A DNA stretch of 64,000 bases from positions 62,001 to 126,000 of the forward strand of contig CANLBJ010000002.1 of NCBI GenBank assembly GCA_947488905.1, read 5' to 3'. The notes under the pieces are model-generated. The model had not been told where the DNA came from, made no database searches, and saw only the letters and a program-made list of their open reading frames with translations. Below are positions 36,913 through 44,624 of this stretch, piece by piece. Every line of letters begins with the position of its first letter. Positions within the stretch are counted from its first letter, which is position 1. This DNA is from Ulvibacter algarum. Its GTDB lineage: Bacteria > Bacteroidota > Bacteroidia > Flavobacteriales > Flavobacteriaceae. Made by a program: the position numbers and the translations under genes.

Positions 36913-37460
36913 AAATATTTTTCAATGGTTTTTAATACAAAATCACTACGCTCTTCTACAGTGCCAAAAGGTACTTCAATAACAGAATAGCCAAACTGTT
37001 TATATCCTTTTTTTAAGTATTCATAAATAATGGTTCCTATCTCAAAAGACTCGTATCGCTCATTATCTGTCACGTGTATTTCTTGCCAAGGCGGCAATAA
37101 AAAAACTAAATCGTATCTGTTTGAGTGAATAATATCTGCAAAATCGTGCGGGTATATTTCATTTACGTAGTCCATATATGCAGTAACATCTGGCATTCCG
37201 CGATCGTAAAATAGTATTTCTGCATTTGCAATTTCTGCATTTTTGTATTGCTGAAATCTTCCTTCTAATAATTTTTGGCTAAATAATAAAGGGTCTGTCA
37301 AGAACAACTGCTCAATGCCCTTTGCTTGCGCTTCAAGAATTACTTGACGTGAGATTTCTTCTTCACAAGGGTATCCCTTTGATAATAAGTGGTTTATTAT
37401 TGTGGTTTTCCCTGTAGATGGGCCTCCGGCAAGAACGATTCTTTTAGTTTGTTGTTTCAA
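36909..37460 (-). CDS. AAA family ATPase (NadR/Ttd14-like P-loop)
   Basis: 183 residues if started at the TTG at 37460-37458, giving M-KQQTKRIVLAGGPSTGKT. An ATG at 37527-37529 is in frame and would add 23 residues of low-quality sequence crossing a 9-mer repeat; homologues as I know them begin just before the P-loop. P-loop GGPSTGKTT, then EEISRQVILEAQ, FYDRGMPDVTAYMD and LLPPWQEIHVTDNERYE, typical of the AAA_28 family, which includes nucleotide/NAD kinase-like proteins. Translationally coupled to recQ. Confidence 0.82.
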   Translation of the reverse strand: MKQQTKRIVLAGGPSTGKTTIINHLLSKGYPCEEEISRQVILEAQAKGIEQLFLTDPLLFSQKLLEGRFQQYKNAEIANAEILFYDRGMPDVTAYMDYVNEIYPHDFADIIHSNRYDLVFLLPPWQEIHVTDNERYESFEIGTIIYEYLKKGYKQFGYSVIEVPFGTVEERSDFVLKTIEKYF

Positions 37461-37495
37461 AATAGTAGCTAATGGTATAGTATTATATTTTTTTG

Positions 37496-37543
37496 CTTCG
37501 GAAATATTAGTAACAATTAAACAAACCAATAAAATTTCCGAAG
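37496..37543. repeat. Inverted pair of TTTCCGAAG elements
   Basis: CTTCGGAAA (37496-37504) and TTTCCGAAG (37535-37543), 30 nt apart, upstream of the AAA-recQ operon; flanked by ATATT and AAAAT. Part of the over-represented 9-mer described in the findings. Confidence 0.55.
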
Positions 37544-37647
37544 TGATAGTGGTAATTATACAAAGTAAGTAAATATTTATCGAATCTATCTAGCCTTTTT
37601 AAAGCAAACGGCTTTAACTTGAATTTCATTTTAGATTTCAAACTCCG

Positions 37648-37655
37648 TATCTTTG
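37648..37655 (+). promoter_or_regulatory. Promoter -7 box of DUF493-DUF4290-murA operon
   Basis: TATCTTTG, 20 nt before the ATG at 37676. Confidence 0.6.
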
Positions 37656-37675
37656 TATAATAATAGAATACAGAA

Positions 37676-37966
37676 ATGGCAGATATAAAAAAAACAGAAG
37701 AATTTTACGTAAGATTAAAAGAACAACTAGAGCAAGATACAGAGTGGCCAGCTCCTTATTTATATAAATTTATAGTGCCTGCGAGCAATGAGAATATTGC
37801 AGAAATTGAAGTGATTTTTGACGGTCTAGATGCAGAAATACAAACCCGTGATAGCTCTAAGGGTACCTATACAAGTGTCTCTATAGCTGTAAAAATGGCA
37901 TCACCAGAGGCGGTAATAAAAAAATACGTTGAAGTTTCTAAAATAGAAGGAGTGATATCTTTATAA
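37676..37966 (+). CDS. DUF493 (YbeD-like) protein
   Basis: 96 residues. FYVRLKEQLEQDTEWPAPYLYKFIVP, then SSKGTYTSVSIAVKMASPEAVIKKY: the ferredoxin-like ACT-type fold of DUF493/YbeD. In E. coli ybeD lies near lipB; here it opens a probable operon with DUF4290 and murA, as is usual in Flavobacteriia. Function unknown, possibly allosteric small-molecule binding. Confidence 0.88.
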   Translation: MADIKKTEEFYVRLKEQLEQDTEWPAPYLYKFIVPASNENIAEIEVIFDGLDAEIQTRDSSKGTYTSVSIAVKMASPEAVIKKYVEVSKIEGVISL

Positions 37967-38039
37967 ATTGTGTATTTTGCGACTAGAATACAGTAGATTA
38001 CACTTCTTGAGGACAGCTACTTCCTAAAATACTTACACA

Positions 38040-38705
38040 TTGATAGATAATTTAGAATACAACACTGAGCGCCCTAAGCTCAATATACCAGATTACGGTC
38101 GTCACATTCAGAAAATGGTAGACCAAGCAATAAGCATTGAAGATCCAGTAGAACGCAATAAAATGGCTAAAGGTATTATTGCTGTGATGGGTAACTTAAA
38201 CCCCCATTTACGTGATGTTCCAGATTTTCAGCACATGCTATGGGATCAGCTTTTTATTATTGCAGATTTTAAACTTGATGTAGAGTCTCCTTATCCTATT
38301 CCTACTCGTGAGGAGTTAGCAGAAAGACCAGCACCATTAGAGTATCCTCAAAATTTTCCTAAATACCGTTTTTACGGAAATAATATTAAAGGAATGATTG
38401 ATGTTGCAGTAAGCTGGGAAGATGGAGATAAAAAAGACGGTCTTGTTTTGTCTATAGCAAACCACATGAAAAAATGTTTCTTAAACTGGAACAAAGACAC
38501 AGTGGATGATGATGTGATTTTTAATCACTTATTTGAGCTTTCTGACGGGAAACTAAACCTAAAAGGTAGTGATGAAGTGCTAAGTGATTCTAGCAAGTTA
38601 ATGCAGCATAAAAAACGTTACAACACAAGTAGTAAGAAGAGTAACGGGAGCAGCCATAGCAAAAAGACTAACAATAATCGTAACACTAACCGTAAACGCT
38701 ACTAG
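38040..38705 (+). CDS. DUF4290 protein
   Basis: 221 residues, starting with a TTG codon (38040). No ATG fits, and the family begins at this point: MIDNLEYNTERPKLNIPDYGRHIQKM matches the usual DUF4290 N-terminus. The domain is all-helical and ends near residue 185; the last 35 residues are a Ser/Asn/Lys/Arg-rich tail (SSKKSNGSSHSKKTNNN and on) likely to bind nucleic acid or be disordered. Bacteroidetes-specific, function unknown. murA starts 9 nt after its stop. Confidence 0.88.
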   Translation: MIDNLEYNTERPKLNIPDYGRHIQKMVDQAISIEDPVERNKMAKGIIAVMGNLNPHLRDVPDFQHMLWDQLFIIADFKLDVESPYPIPTREELAERPAPLEYPQNFPKYRFYGNNIKGMIDVAVSWEDGDKKDGLVLSIANHMKKCFLNWNKDTVDDDVIFNHLFELSDGKLNLKGSDEVLSDSSKLMQHKKRYNTSSKKSNGSSHSKKTNNNRNTNRKRY

Positions 38706-38713
38706 ATAATTTT

Positions 38714-40027
38714 ATGGGAACTTTTCAAATAGAAGGAGGACACAGATTAAAAGGAGAAATACACCCTCAAGGTGCAAAAAATGAAGCTCTCCAGATTTTA
38801 TGTGCTGTATTGCTTACACCAGAAGAAGTTATTATTGAGAACATTCCAGATATTAGGGATGTCAATAAATTAATAGGAATTTTAGGTAATCTTGGTGTTA
38901 AAATTCAAAAGCTTGGTAAAGGTAAATATGCCTTTATTGCAGATGATATAAATCTAGATTATTTAGAGTCTGAACTTTTTAAACAAGAAGGAAGTTCACT
39001 TAGAGGTTCTATAATGATTGTTGGGCCTTTGTTAGCTCGTTTTGGTAAAGGATACATTCCTAGACCTGGAGGAGATAAAATAGGAAGACGTAGATTAGAT
39101 ACTCACTTTGAAGGTTTTATTAATCTTGGTGCAAAATTTAGATACAACAAAGAAGAACGCTTTTATGGCGTAGAAGCTCCTAAGGGTTTAAAGGGTGCTT
39201 ATATGTTGTTAGATCAAGCATCTGTTACCGGTACAGCAAACATTGTGATGGCAGCAGTTCTTGCAAAAGGAACTACTACCATATACAACGCAGCTTGTGA
39301 ACCTTACTTGCAACAACTTTGTAAAATGCTGAACTCTATGGGGGCAGACATTAAAGGTGTAGGTTCTAATATGCTAACTATAGAAGGTGTTAAAAAATTA
39401 GGCGGATGCAAACATCGCATTTTGCCAGATATGATAGAAATAGGTAGTTGGATAGGGCTAGCGGCAATGACGCGAAGTGAACTTACTATTAAAAATGTGA
39501 GTTGGGAAAATCTAGGATTAATACCAGACACTTTTAGAAAACTAGGAATTAAACTTGAGAAAAAAGGAGATGATATTTATATCCCTTCTCAAGAGCATTA
39601 TGAAATACAAGGCTACATTGACGGTTCTACATTGACAGTTGCAGATGCACCTTGGCCTGGGTTTACACCAGATTTATTGAGTATTGTGCTCGTGGTTTGT
39701 ACTCAAGCAAAAGGTAATGTGTTAATACACCAAAAAATGTTTGAGAGTCGTTTATTCTTTGTGGATAAATTGATTGATATGGGTGCACGTATTATTTTAT
39801 GTGATCCTCACAGAGCCACTGTAATGGGGCACGACTTTACGTCTGAGTTAAAAGCCACGACTATGGTTTCTCCAGACATTAGAGCTGGAATCTCATTATT
39901 GATTGCAGCACTATCTGCAAAAGGAACAAGTATTATTCATAACATTGAGCAAATAGACCGTGGGTATGAGAATATCGATGAGCGACTAAGAGCTATTGGT
40001 GCAAAAATTACGCGATTAGATTCTTAG
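38714..40027 (+). CDS. murA: UDP-N-acetylglucosamine 1-carboxyvinyltransferase (MurA)
   Basis: 437 residues. First committed step of peptidoglycan synthesis: transfers enolpyruvate from PEP to UDP-GlcNAc. GAKNEALQ carries the conserved Lys22. The active-site loop reads RPGGDKIGRR: Asp121 stands where most MurA have the catalytic Cys (E. coli Cys115), the residue alkylated by fosfomycin. LDQASVTGTANIVMAA and AGISLLIAALSAKG are further blocks. Third gene of the operon, followed by a very strong terminator. Confidence 0.97.
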   Translation: MGTFQIEGGHRLKGEIHPQGAKNEALQILCAVLLTPEEVIIENIPDIRDVNKLIGILGNLGVKIQKLGKGKYAFIADDINLDYLESELFKQEGSSLRGSIMIVGPLLARFGKGYIPRPGGDKIGRRRLDTHFEGFINLGAKFRYNKEERFYGVEAPKGLKGAYMLLDQASVTGTANIVMAAVLAKGTTTIYNAACEPYLQQLCKMLNSMGADIKGVGSNMLTIEGVKKLGGCKHRILPDMIEIGSWIGLAAMTRSELTIKNVSWENLGLIPDTFRKLGIKLEKKGDDIYIPSQEHYEIQGYIDGSTLTVADAPWPGFTPDLLSIVLVVCTQAKGNVLIHQKMFESRLFFVDKLIDMGARIILCDPHRATVMGHDFTSELKATTMVSPDIRAGISLLIAALSAKGTSIIHNIEQIDRGYENIDERLRAIGAKITRLDS

Positions 40028-40045
40028 AGTAGAAATAGAAGCAAT

Positions 40046-40090
40046 AAAAAATCCCTAATTACAAGTTAAACTTGTAATTAGGGATTTTTT
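40046..40090. terminator. Very strong bidirectional terminator
   Basis: Perfect 21-bp stem (40046-40066 with 40070-40090), 3-nt TAA loop. Between convergent murA and the coiled-coil gene. Confidence 0.93.
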
Positions 40091-40105
40091 TGCTGTGTAA
40101 GAATA

Positions 40106-40690
40106 CTAAGTTGTTTTCCTGTTCTTGTTAATTTCGTCTTGCAGCTTACGACGTATTTGTTGTATTTCTTCTAATTTTTTAGAACGGTGCGCTTCAAACT
40201 CAGTCTCAGTCTCTGCTAATTTTATATTAGCTTCTTTTGTGATACTATTACTGTTCTTAAACTTAAATATGAAGAATGCTAAGGCAAAGATAAGCCCACC
40301 AATAATGCTCCACATAATAGTATTATAAGTACCTTTTTTTACAAGCATTCCAAAAAAGCTTATACCATCTTCTTTCTCTCTAGATAGTGATAGGTCTGAG
40401 TTTGTTCCCTCTAGTGTATTCTCTAATTTAGAGATCTGTGCTTTTTGGGCATCTATTGTTTTTTGTGTTGCGACAATGGTCTGCTCTAACTTATCAATAG
40501 AGTCAGATACATTTTTACGCAGTACAGCTAGTTTGGTTTTTGGTATTACCTTAAACTCTTGGTAATTATTAGAACCATCAACGACTTCAGTAAATTGACC
40601 TTTAATACTGTTGTCTTGTTGTTCTGGAGTTTGTGCAAAAACACTGACTGATATTAAAAATATTGTTATTAGGGATAGTGTATTCTTCAT
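40106..40690 (-). CDS. Coiled-coil membrane protein of unknown function
   Basis: 194 residues. Signal peptide MKNTLSLITIFLISVSVFAQ, a periplasmic coiled coil (about 55-105: VLRKNVSDSIDKLEQTI...), a transmembrane helix (about 122-142: IMWSIIGGLIFALAFFIF), and a cytosolic Glu/Lys/Arg-rich coiled coil to the C-terminus. Similar proteins are widespread in Flavobacteriia, sometimes mislabelled as tRNA (guanine-N1)-methyltransferase; no methyltransferase fold is present. Perhaps an envelope scaffold. Confidence 0.7.
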   Translation of the reverse strand: MKNTLSLITIFLISVSVFAQTPEQQDNSIKGQFTEVVDGSNNYQEFKVIPKTKLAVLRKNVSDSIDKLEQTIVATQKTIDAQKAQISKLENTLEGTNSDLSLSREKEDGISFFGMLVKKGTYNTIMWSIIGGLIFALAFFIFKFKNSNSITKEANIKLAETETEFEAHRSKKLEEIQQIRRKLQDEINKNRKTT

Positions 40691-40780
40691 AATGCAAAAG
40701 TAAGTTTGTCCTCATTAAAACAAAAGAAGAATGCAAAAATTATTTAGAGATAGTTAAAGTTTTCAAAACAAGACAAATTA

Positions 40781-42085
40781 TTATGCTAATGCCTCTTTAT
40801 ATCTAGTTAAACATCGCTCTCGTGCTTCTCTATGATTTACCATTTTATCTGGATATGCATCTGTATCATATTCTGGAACCCATTTTTTTATATATTTTTT
40901 GTCTTTATCAAATTTATCAACCTGAGTCATTGGGTTAAAAATCCTAAAATAAGGTGCTGCATCTACACCGCTACCAGCAGCCCATTGCCAGTTGCCTACA
41001 TTACTAGATTGTTCATAATCCAATAGTTTCTCTGCAAAATAGGCTTCACCCCAACGCCAATCTATTAATAAATGTTTGCATAAAAAACTTGCAACTAGCA
41101 TACGCACTCTGTTGTGCATGTGTCCTGTTGTGTTTAACTCGCGCATACCAGCATCTACCAGTAAATAACCAGTTTTTCCTGCTTTCCATTTCTCAAATTC
41201 TTCTTGATTATTACGCCATTTTATGCGATCATATTTACTACGGAAAGCATCTTGTTGTGTTTTAGGAAAATGCCATAAAATTTGCATAAAAAATTCACGC
41301 CATATTAGCTCATTCATAAAAGTGTCATTCTTTTCTGCAATAGCCTTACGCATCATTTTACGTACACTTACAGTACCAAAACGAAGATGAGGTCCTAAGT
41401 GAGATGTGCCATCTATAGCAGGAAAGTTGCGAGTGCCTTCATATTCTTGGATAAGTGTGGGAGTAACATCATAATCAGGTACTTTAATTTTAGACTCCAC
41501 AAAACCAATATCTTTTAATGTAAGATTGGGTAAACTAGTATGCTGTACTAGAGCATCCATAAACTGACTCGTATAATGCATTTTAAGATTTTGATCTTCT
41601 TTAAAAGCACCTTTCCATTTATTTTTATAGGCGGTAAAAACAACATAGGGCTTACCGTCGTCTTTTACAATTTCGTCTTTTTCAAAAATCACTTGATCTT
41701 TATAGGTGTAAAAACCTATATCTTCAGAATCTAATAATTCTTTTATTTCTTCGTCTCTATTTTGAGCATACACTTCATAGTCATGATTAGTTATGACATT
41801 TTGAATATTATAGTCTTTAGTTAGTTGCTTATAAATATCTATAGGTTTACCGTGAAAAATAGCTAGACTGCTTCCTTCTTTTTTAAGCGCATCGCGCATA
41901 GTTTGTAACGTATTAAAGATAAAATTAACACGTGCATCGTCTTTTGGCAATTCGTTTAATATTTCCGAATCAAAAATAAAAATAGGAAGTACAGGATATT
42001 TGCCATGTAATGCTTTAAAAAAGCCTACGTTGTCATCTAATCTTAAATCTCTCCTGAACCAAAAAATATTTACTTTATCTGTCAT
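40781..42085 (-). CDS. phrB: Deoxyribodipyrimidine photolyase (class I, cryptochrome/photolyase family)
   Basis: 434 residues. N-terminal Rossmann antenna domain (VNIFWFRRDLRLDDN) and C-terminal FAD domain with TSHLGPHLRFG, NELIWREFFMQIL, the stretch TGHMHNRVRMLVASFL and QWAAGSGVDAAPYFRIF. The Asn and Trp positions for FAD and the CPD lesion look conserved, so a CPD photolyase is more likely than a signalling cryptochrome. Last gene of the SRPBCC-SDR-photolyase operon. Confidence 0.93.
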   Translation of the reverse strand: MTDKVNIFWFRRDLRLDDNVGFFKALHGKYPVLPIFIFDSEILNELPKDDARVNFIFNTLQTMRDALKKEGSSLAIFHGKPIDIYKQLTKDYNIQNVITNHDYEVYAQNRDEEIKELLDSEDIGFYTYKDQVIFEKDEIVKDDGKPYVVFTAYKNKWKGAFKEDQNLKMHYTSQFMDALVQHTSLPNLTLKDIGFVESKIKVPDYDVTPTLIQEYEGTRNFPAIDGTSHLGPHLRFGTVSVRKMMRKAIAEKNDTFMNELIWREFFMQILWHFPKTQQDAFRSKYDRIKWRNNQEEFEKWKAGKTGYLLVDAGMRELNTTGHMHNRVRMLVASFLCKHLLIDWRWGEAYFAEKLLDYEQSSNVGNWQWAAGSGVDAAPYFRIFNPMTQVDKFDKDKKYIKKWVPEYDTDAYPDKMVNHREARERCLTRYKEALA

Positions 42086-42132
42086 CTATATTTGTTATAA
42101 AATTTTAATACTTGTACAATGATTAATATAGA

Positions 42133-42825
42133 TTACTTTGCTTGTAAGGTAGACATCCCACCGTCTACACCAATGATCTGTCCCGTCATCCAAGAAGATT
42201 CGTCGCTTAATAAAAAAGCTGCAACAGATGCTATATCATCAACGGTACCTACTCTCTTTAAAGGGTGTCGTTCTGCCATTTTCGCCTTTTTTTCGTCACT
42301 AGAAAGTAGTTTTGATGCTAATGGAGTGTCTGTTAATGAAGGTGCAATCACGTTTACTCTAAAACTTGGTGCGTACTCTGCAGCAAGTGCTTTTGCAAAA
42401 CCTTCTATGGCTCCTTTTGCAGCAGCTACAGATGTATGATAAGGCATTCCCACTTTGACGGCTACGGTACTAAAAAACACTAAACTAGCTTGTTCAGAGT
42501 TTTTTAATTTAGGAATTAAATTTTTAACCACCTTAACAAGACTAAAAAAATTGAGTTGCATATCTGCCTCAAATTCTTCTAATTTTAAAGCTGCAAAAGG
42601 TCTTAAATTAATACTGCCAGGACAAAAAACCAAACCATCTATTGTATCAGGTAATTTTAAAGTAGCAATATCATCTTCCATCACATCAAAGGTGTGGTAT
42701 GTGATAGCTTCTGAAATATTCTCGTTTGTCCTACTGGCAATATGAATATTATAGGTGCTGCTTAATTTGTTTGCTAGTGCTTGGCCTATTCCGTAAGAAC
42801 CACCAATTAAAAGTATATTTTTCAT
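42133..42825 (-). CDS. SDR family oxidoreductase
   Basis: 230 residues. N-terminal motif LIGGSYGIGQALANKL, catalytic Ser in FFSTVAVKVG and Tyr-x3-Lys seemingly in YHTSVAAAKGA, with His-Thr-Ser where a standard YxxxK is expected (Y-x7-K as written), so the catalytic pair is not canonical by eye. C-terminus LLSDESSWMTGQIIGVDGG is classical. The start codon abuts the stop of the SRPBCC gene (TAAATG), implying translational coupling. Substrate unknown. Confidence 0.87.
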   Translation of the reverse strand: MKNILLIGGSYGIGQALANKLSSTYNIHIASRTNENISEAITYHTFDVMEDDIATLKLPDTIDGLVFCPGSINLRPFAALKLEEFEADMQLNFFSLVKVVKNLIPKLKNSEQASLVFFSTVAVKVGMPYHTSVAAAKGAIEGFAKALAAEYAPSFRVNVIAPSLTDTPLASKLLSSDEKKAKMAERHPLKRVGTVDDIASVAAFLLSDESSWMTGQIIGVDGGMSTLQAK

Positions 42826-43290
42826 TTATTTAAAATTTCCGAAGAGTTCATTTAGTTTTTTTGTTCGGTACTCAAAAATTTCATCGAGCTTAGGTTTTAC
42901 TATAAAGGGATGTACTAGTTGTCCCAACCATCCCATAGGGACTTTATAATCAATGATATCTTCCATCTCAACACCACCATCAATTTCTTTAATAAAGTGT
43001 TTGTGATGCCATAATGCATAAGGACCAAAACGTTGCTCATCTACAAAATATTCACCTTCTTTTACATGAGTGATTTCTGTAACCCATTTTGTTTTTATGC
43101 CTAAAATAGGGGTAACAATGTATTGTATTATTTGACCTGCAAACATGGGCCTATCTGCTCCAGAGAGTATATTAAATCCCATATAATCTGGTGTAATAGT
43201 AGCTAGGTTTTTAGGGTCTGAAAGAAAATCCCAAGCCTCTTTCTTTGTAATTGGCAAATTTTGTTTTGAGTGTTTAGTGTATATTTTCAT
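42826..43290 (-). CDS. SRPBCC family (cyclase/START-like) protein
   Basis: 154 residues, cytosolic. LPITKKEAWDFLSDPKNLATITPDYM, GQIIQYIVTPILGIKTKWVTEI and FVDEQRFGPYALWHHKHFIKEI form the helix-grip ligand-binding fold. Homologues of this exact type often precede an SDR and photolyase in light-responsive operons of marine bacteria. First gene behind a promoter with an inverted repeat. Confidence 0.9.
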   Translation of the reverse strand: MKIYTKHSKQNLPITKKEAWDFLSDPKNLATITPDYMGFNILSGADRPMFAGQIIQYIVTPILGIKTKWVTEITHVKEGEYFVDEQRFGPYALWHHKHFIKEIDGGVEMEDIIDYKVPMGWLGQLVHPFIVKPKLDEIFEYRTKKLNELFGNFK

Positions 43291-43313
43291 CAGATTATTT
43301 AATAAGCTTTTAA

Positions 43314-43351
43314 CAAAAGTACAAAATGTTTAACTATTTTAAGTAAACATT
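43314..43351 (-). promoter_or_regulatory. Photolyase operon promoter with overlapping inverted repeat
   Basis: Minus-strand TACTTTTG (43321-43314) matches the -7 consensus. AATGTTTA (43325-43332) and TAAACATT (43344-43351), 11 nt apart, cover the spacer and -33 region, an ideal place for a repressor operator. Confidence 0.6.
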
Positions 43352-43485
43352 AAACAAAAATTAACAAACAAATGTTTTGCAGTTGTAAAAATGACCTTTA
43401 AATGATATCTGTTTTTGTGAATTTATTAACTCAATATTAATTTCTAATTAATATTTTCGTGGCAATTAAACCTAAAACACAAATC

Positions 43486-44328
43486 ATGAAAAAATTAATG
43501 CTTTTTATCGCTGCTGTAGCAATGACTGCGGGAGTATCTGCTCAAATTGAAACACCGGCACCAAGCCCATTACAAAAAATAGAACAGAAAGTAGGACTTA
43601 CAGATGTAACTGTAGAGTACTCTAGACCTTCTAAAAAGGGAAGAACAATTTTTGGAGACTTAGTACCTTACGGAAAAGTATGGCGTACAGGAGCAAATAA
43701 AAACACAACCATCAACTTTAGTGAAGATGTAATTGTAGGTGGTAAAGAAGTAAAAGCTGGTACGTATGCACTCTTTACAAAACCTAATGCTACTAACTGG
43801 GATGTGTACTTATACACAGATACAGAAAACTGGGGAACACCAGAAAAATGGGATGATAGTAAAGTAGCTGCAATGGTAAGTGCACCAGCACAACCAATGC
43901 CAATGTCTATAGAGACATTTACTTTATCTTTTGATGACTTTAAAGGTAGCGATGCAAACCTTGGTATGATGTGGGACAATGTGTATATAGCAATGCCTAT
44001 AAAAACTATGACAGATAAAGCAGTTTCTGCTAGTATAGAAAAAGTAATGGCTGGACCAGCTGCAAATGATTATTACAGCGCAGCTGTTTATTACTTAGAA
44101 AATGGTAAAGACATTAATCAAGCAAAAACTTGGATTGACAAAGCTGTATCTATGAACGGAAATGCATTCTGGTACCAGAGACAACAATCTTTAATCTATG
44201 CGAAATCTGGAGATAAAAAAGGAGCAATAAAAGCTGCTAAATCTTCTATGGCGCTTGCAGAAAAAGCTGGTAACGCAGATTACGTAGCCTTAAATATGAA
44301 ATCTTTAAAAGAATGGGGAGCAATGTAA
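43486..44328 (+). CDS. Exported DUF2911 protein with C-terminal TPR-like repeats
   Basis: 280 residues from MKKLMLFIAAVAMTAGVSAQ, a signal peptide; the frame is open to 43459 but that adds nine polar residues. Residues about 30-175 are DUF2911 (VTVEYSRPSKKGRTIFG, YGKVWRTGANKNTTINF, AGTYALFTKPN), beta-rich and of unknown function. Residues 200-280 (DYYSAAVYYLENGKDINQAKTWI, GDKKGAIKAAKSSMALAEKAG) look like two TPRs. Common secreted protein in Flavobacteriia. Own terminator. Confidence 0.88.
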   Translation: MKKLMLFIAAVAMTAGVSAQIETPAPSPLQKIEQKVGLTDVTVEYSRPSKKGRTIFGDLVPYGKVWRTGANKNTTINFSEDVIVGGKEVKAGTYALFTKPNATNWDVYLYTDTENWGTPEKWDDSKVAAMVSAPAQPMPMSIETFTLSFDDFKGSDANLGMMWDNVYIAMPIKTMTDKAVSASIEKVMAGPAANDYYSAAVYYLENGKDINQAKTWIDKAVSMNGNAFWYQRQQSLIYAKSGDKKGAIKAAKSSMALAEKAGNADYVALNMKSLKEWGAM

Positions 44329-44350
44329 TTATTGCATCACATAATTTTAA

Positions 44351-44384
44351 AAAAGCATCTCACAAAAATGAGATGCTTTTTTTT
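44351..44384 (+). terminator. Terminator of DUF2911 gene
   Basis: AAAAGCATCTCA (44351-44362) with TGAGATGCTTTT (44369-44380) and further T. It isolates the TPP riboswitch that follows from upstream transcription. Confidence 0.92.
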
Positions 44385-44492
44385 ATACATTTAATTTTAA
44401 AGATAAAAAATGTAAGATTCTTTCTTCTGAAATGTTAAATATTTGACTTTAAGGTGTTTGTGTGTAAATAAGTGTTATATTTATAACACATT

Positions 44493-44575
44493 AAATCGGG
44501 GTGCTTAAGTAAAACAGCTGAGAGGAAATACCCGTCGAACTTCGCGAGATAATACTCCCTGAAGGAATTTGATTA
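44493..44575 (+). ncRNA. TPP riboswitch (thi-box), orphan
   Basis: All thi-box elements are in order on the plus strand: GGGGTGC (44498-44504), CTGAGAG (44518-44524), ATACCC (44528-44533), GAAC (44537-44540) and GATAATAC (44548-44555). P1 AATC/GATT (44494-44497, 44571-44574), P4 CTTC/GAAG (44540-44543, 44561-44564) and P5 GAG/CTC all pair. Binds thiamine pyrophosphate. No plus-strand gene follows: the next gene, hisIE, is on the opposite strand, convergent. A perfect GTGTTATA/TATAACAC repeat (44472-44489) lies just upstream. Confidence 0.85.
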
Positions 44576-44576
44576 G

Positions 44577-44617
44577 AAATGGGAAAAAAACTTGAAACGT
44601 TTTATTCCCATTTTTTT
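44577..44617 (+). terminator. Terminator of the TPP riboswitch transcript
   Basis: AAATGGGAA (44577-44585) with TTCCCATTT (44605-44613), T-tract to 44617, immediately after P1. It could also serve hisIE, whose stop is at 44625, from the other side. Confidence 0.8.
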
Positions 44618-44624
44618 ATGTAAT

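Noticed and set aside
40106-40690. tRNA (guanine-N1)-methyltransferase label for the coiled-coil protein
   Set aside because: The sequence is signal peptide, coiled coil, one membrane helix, coiled coil; there is no knot or SAM-binding fold.
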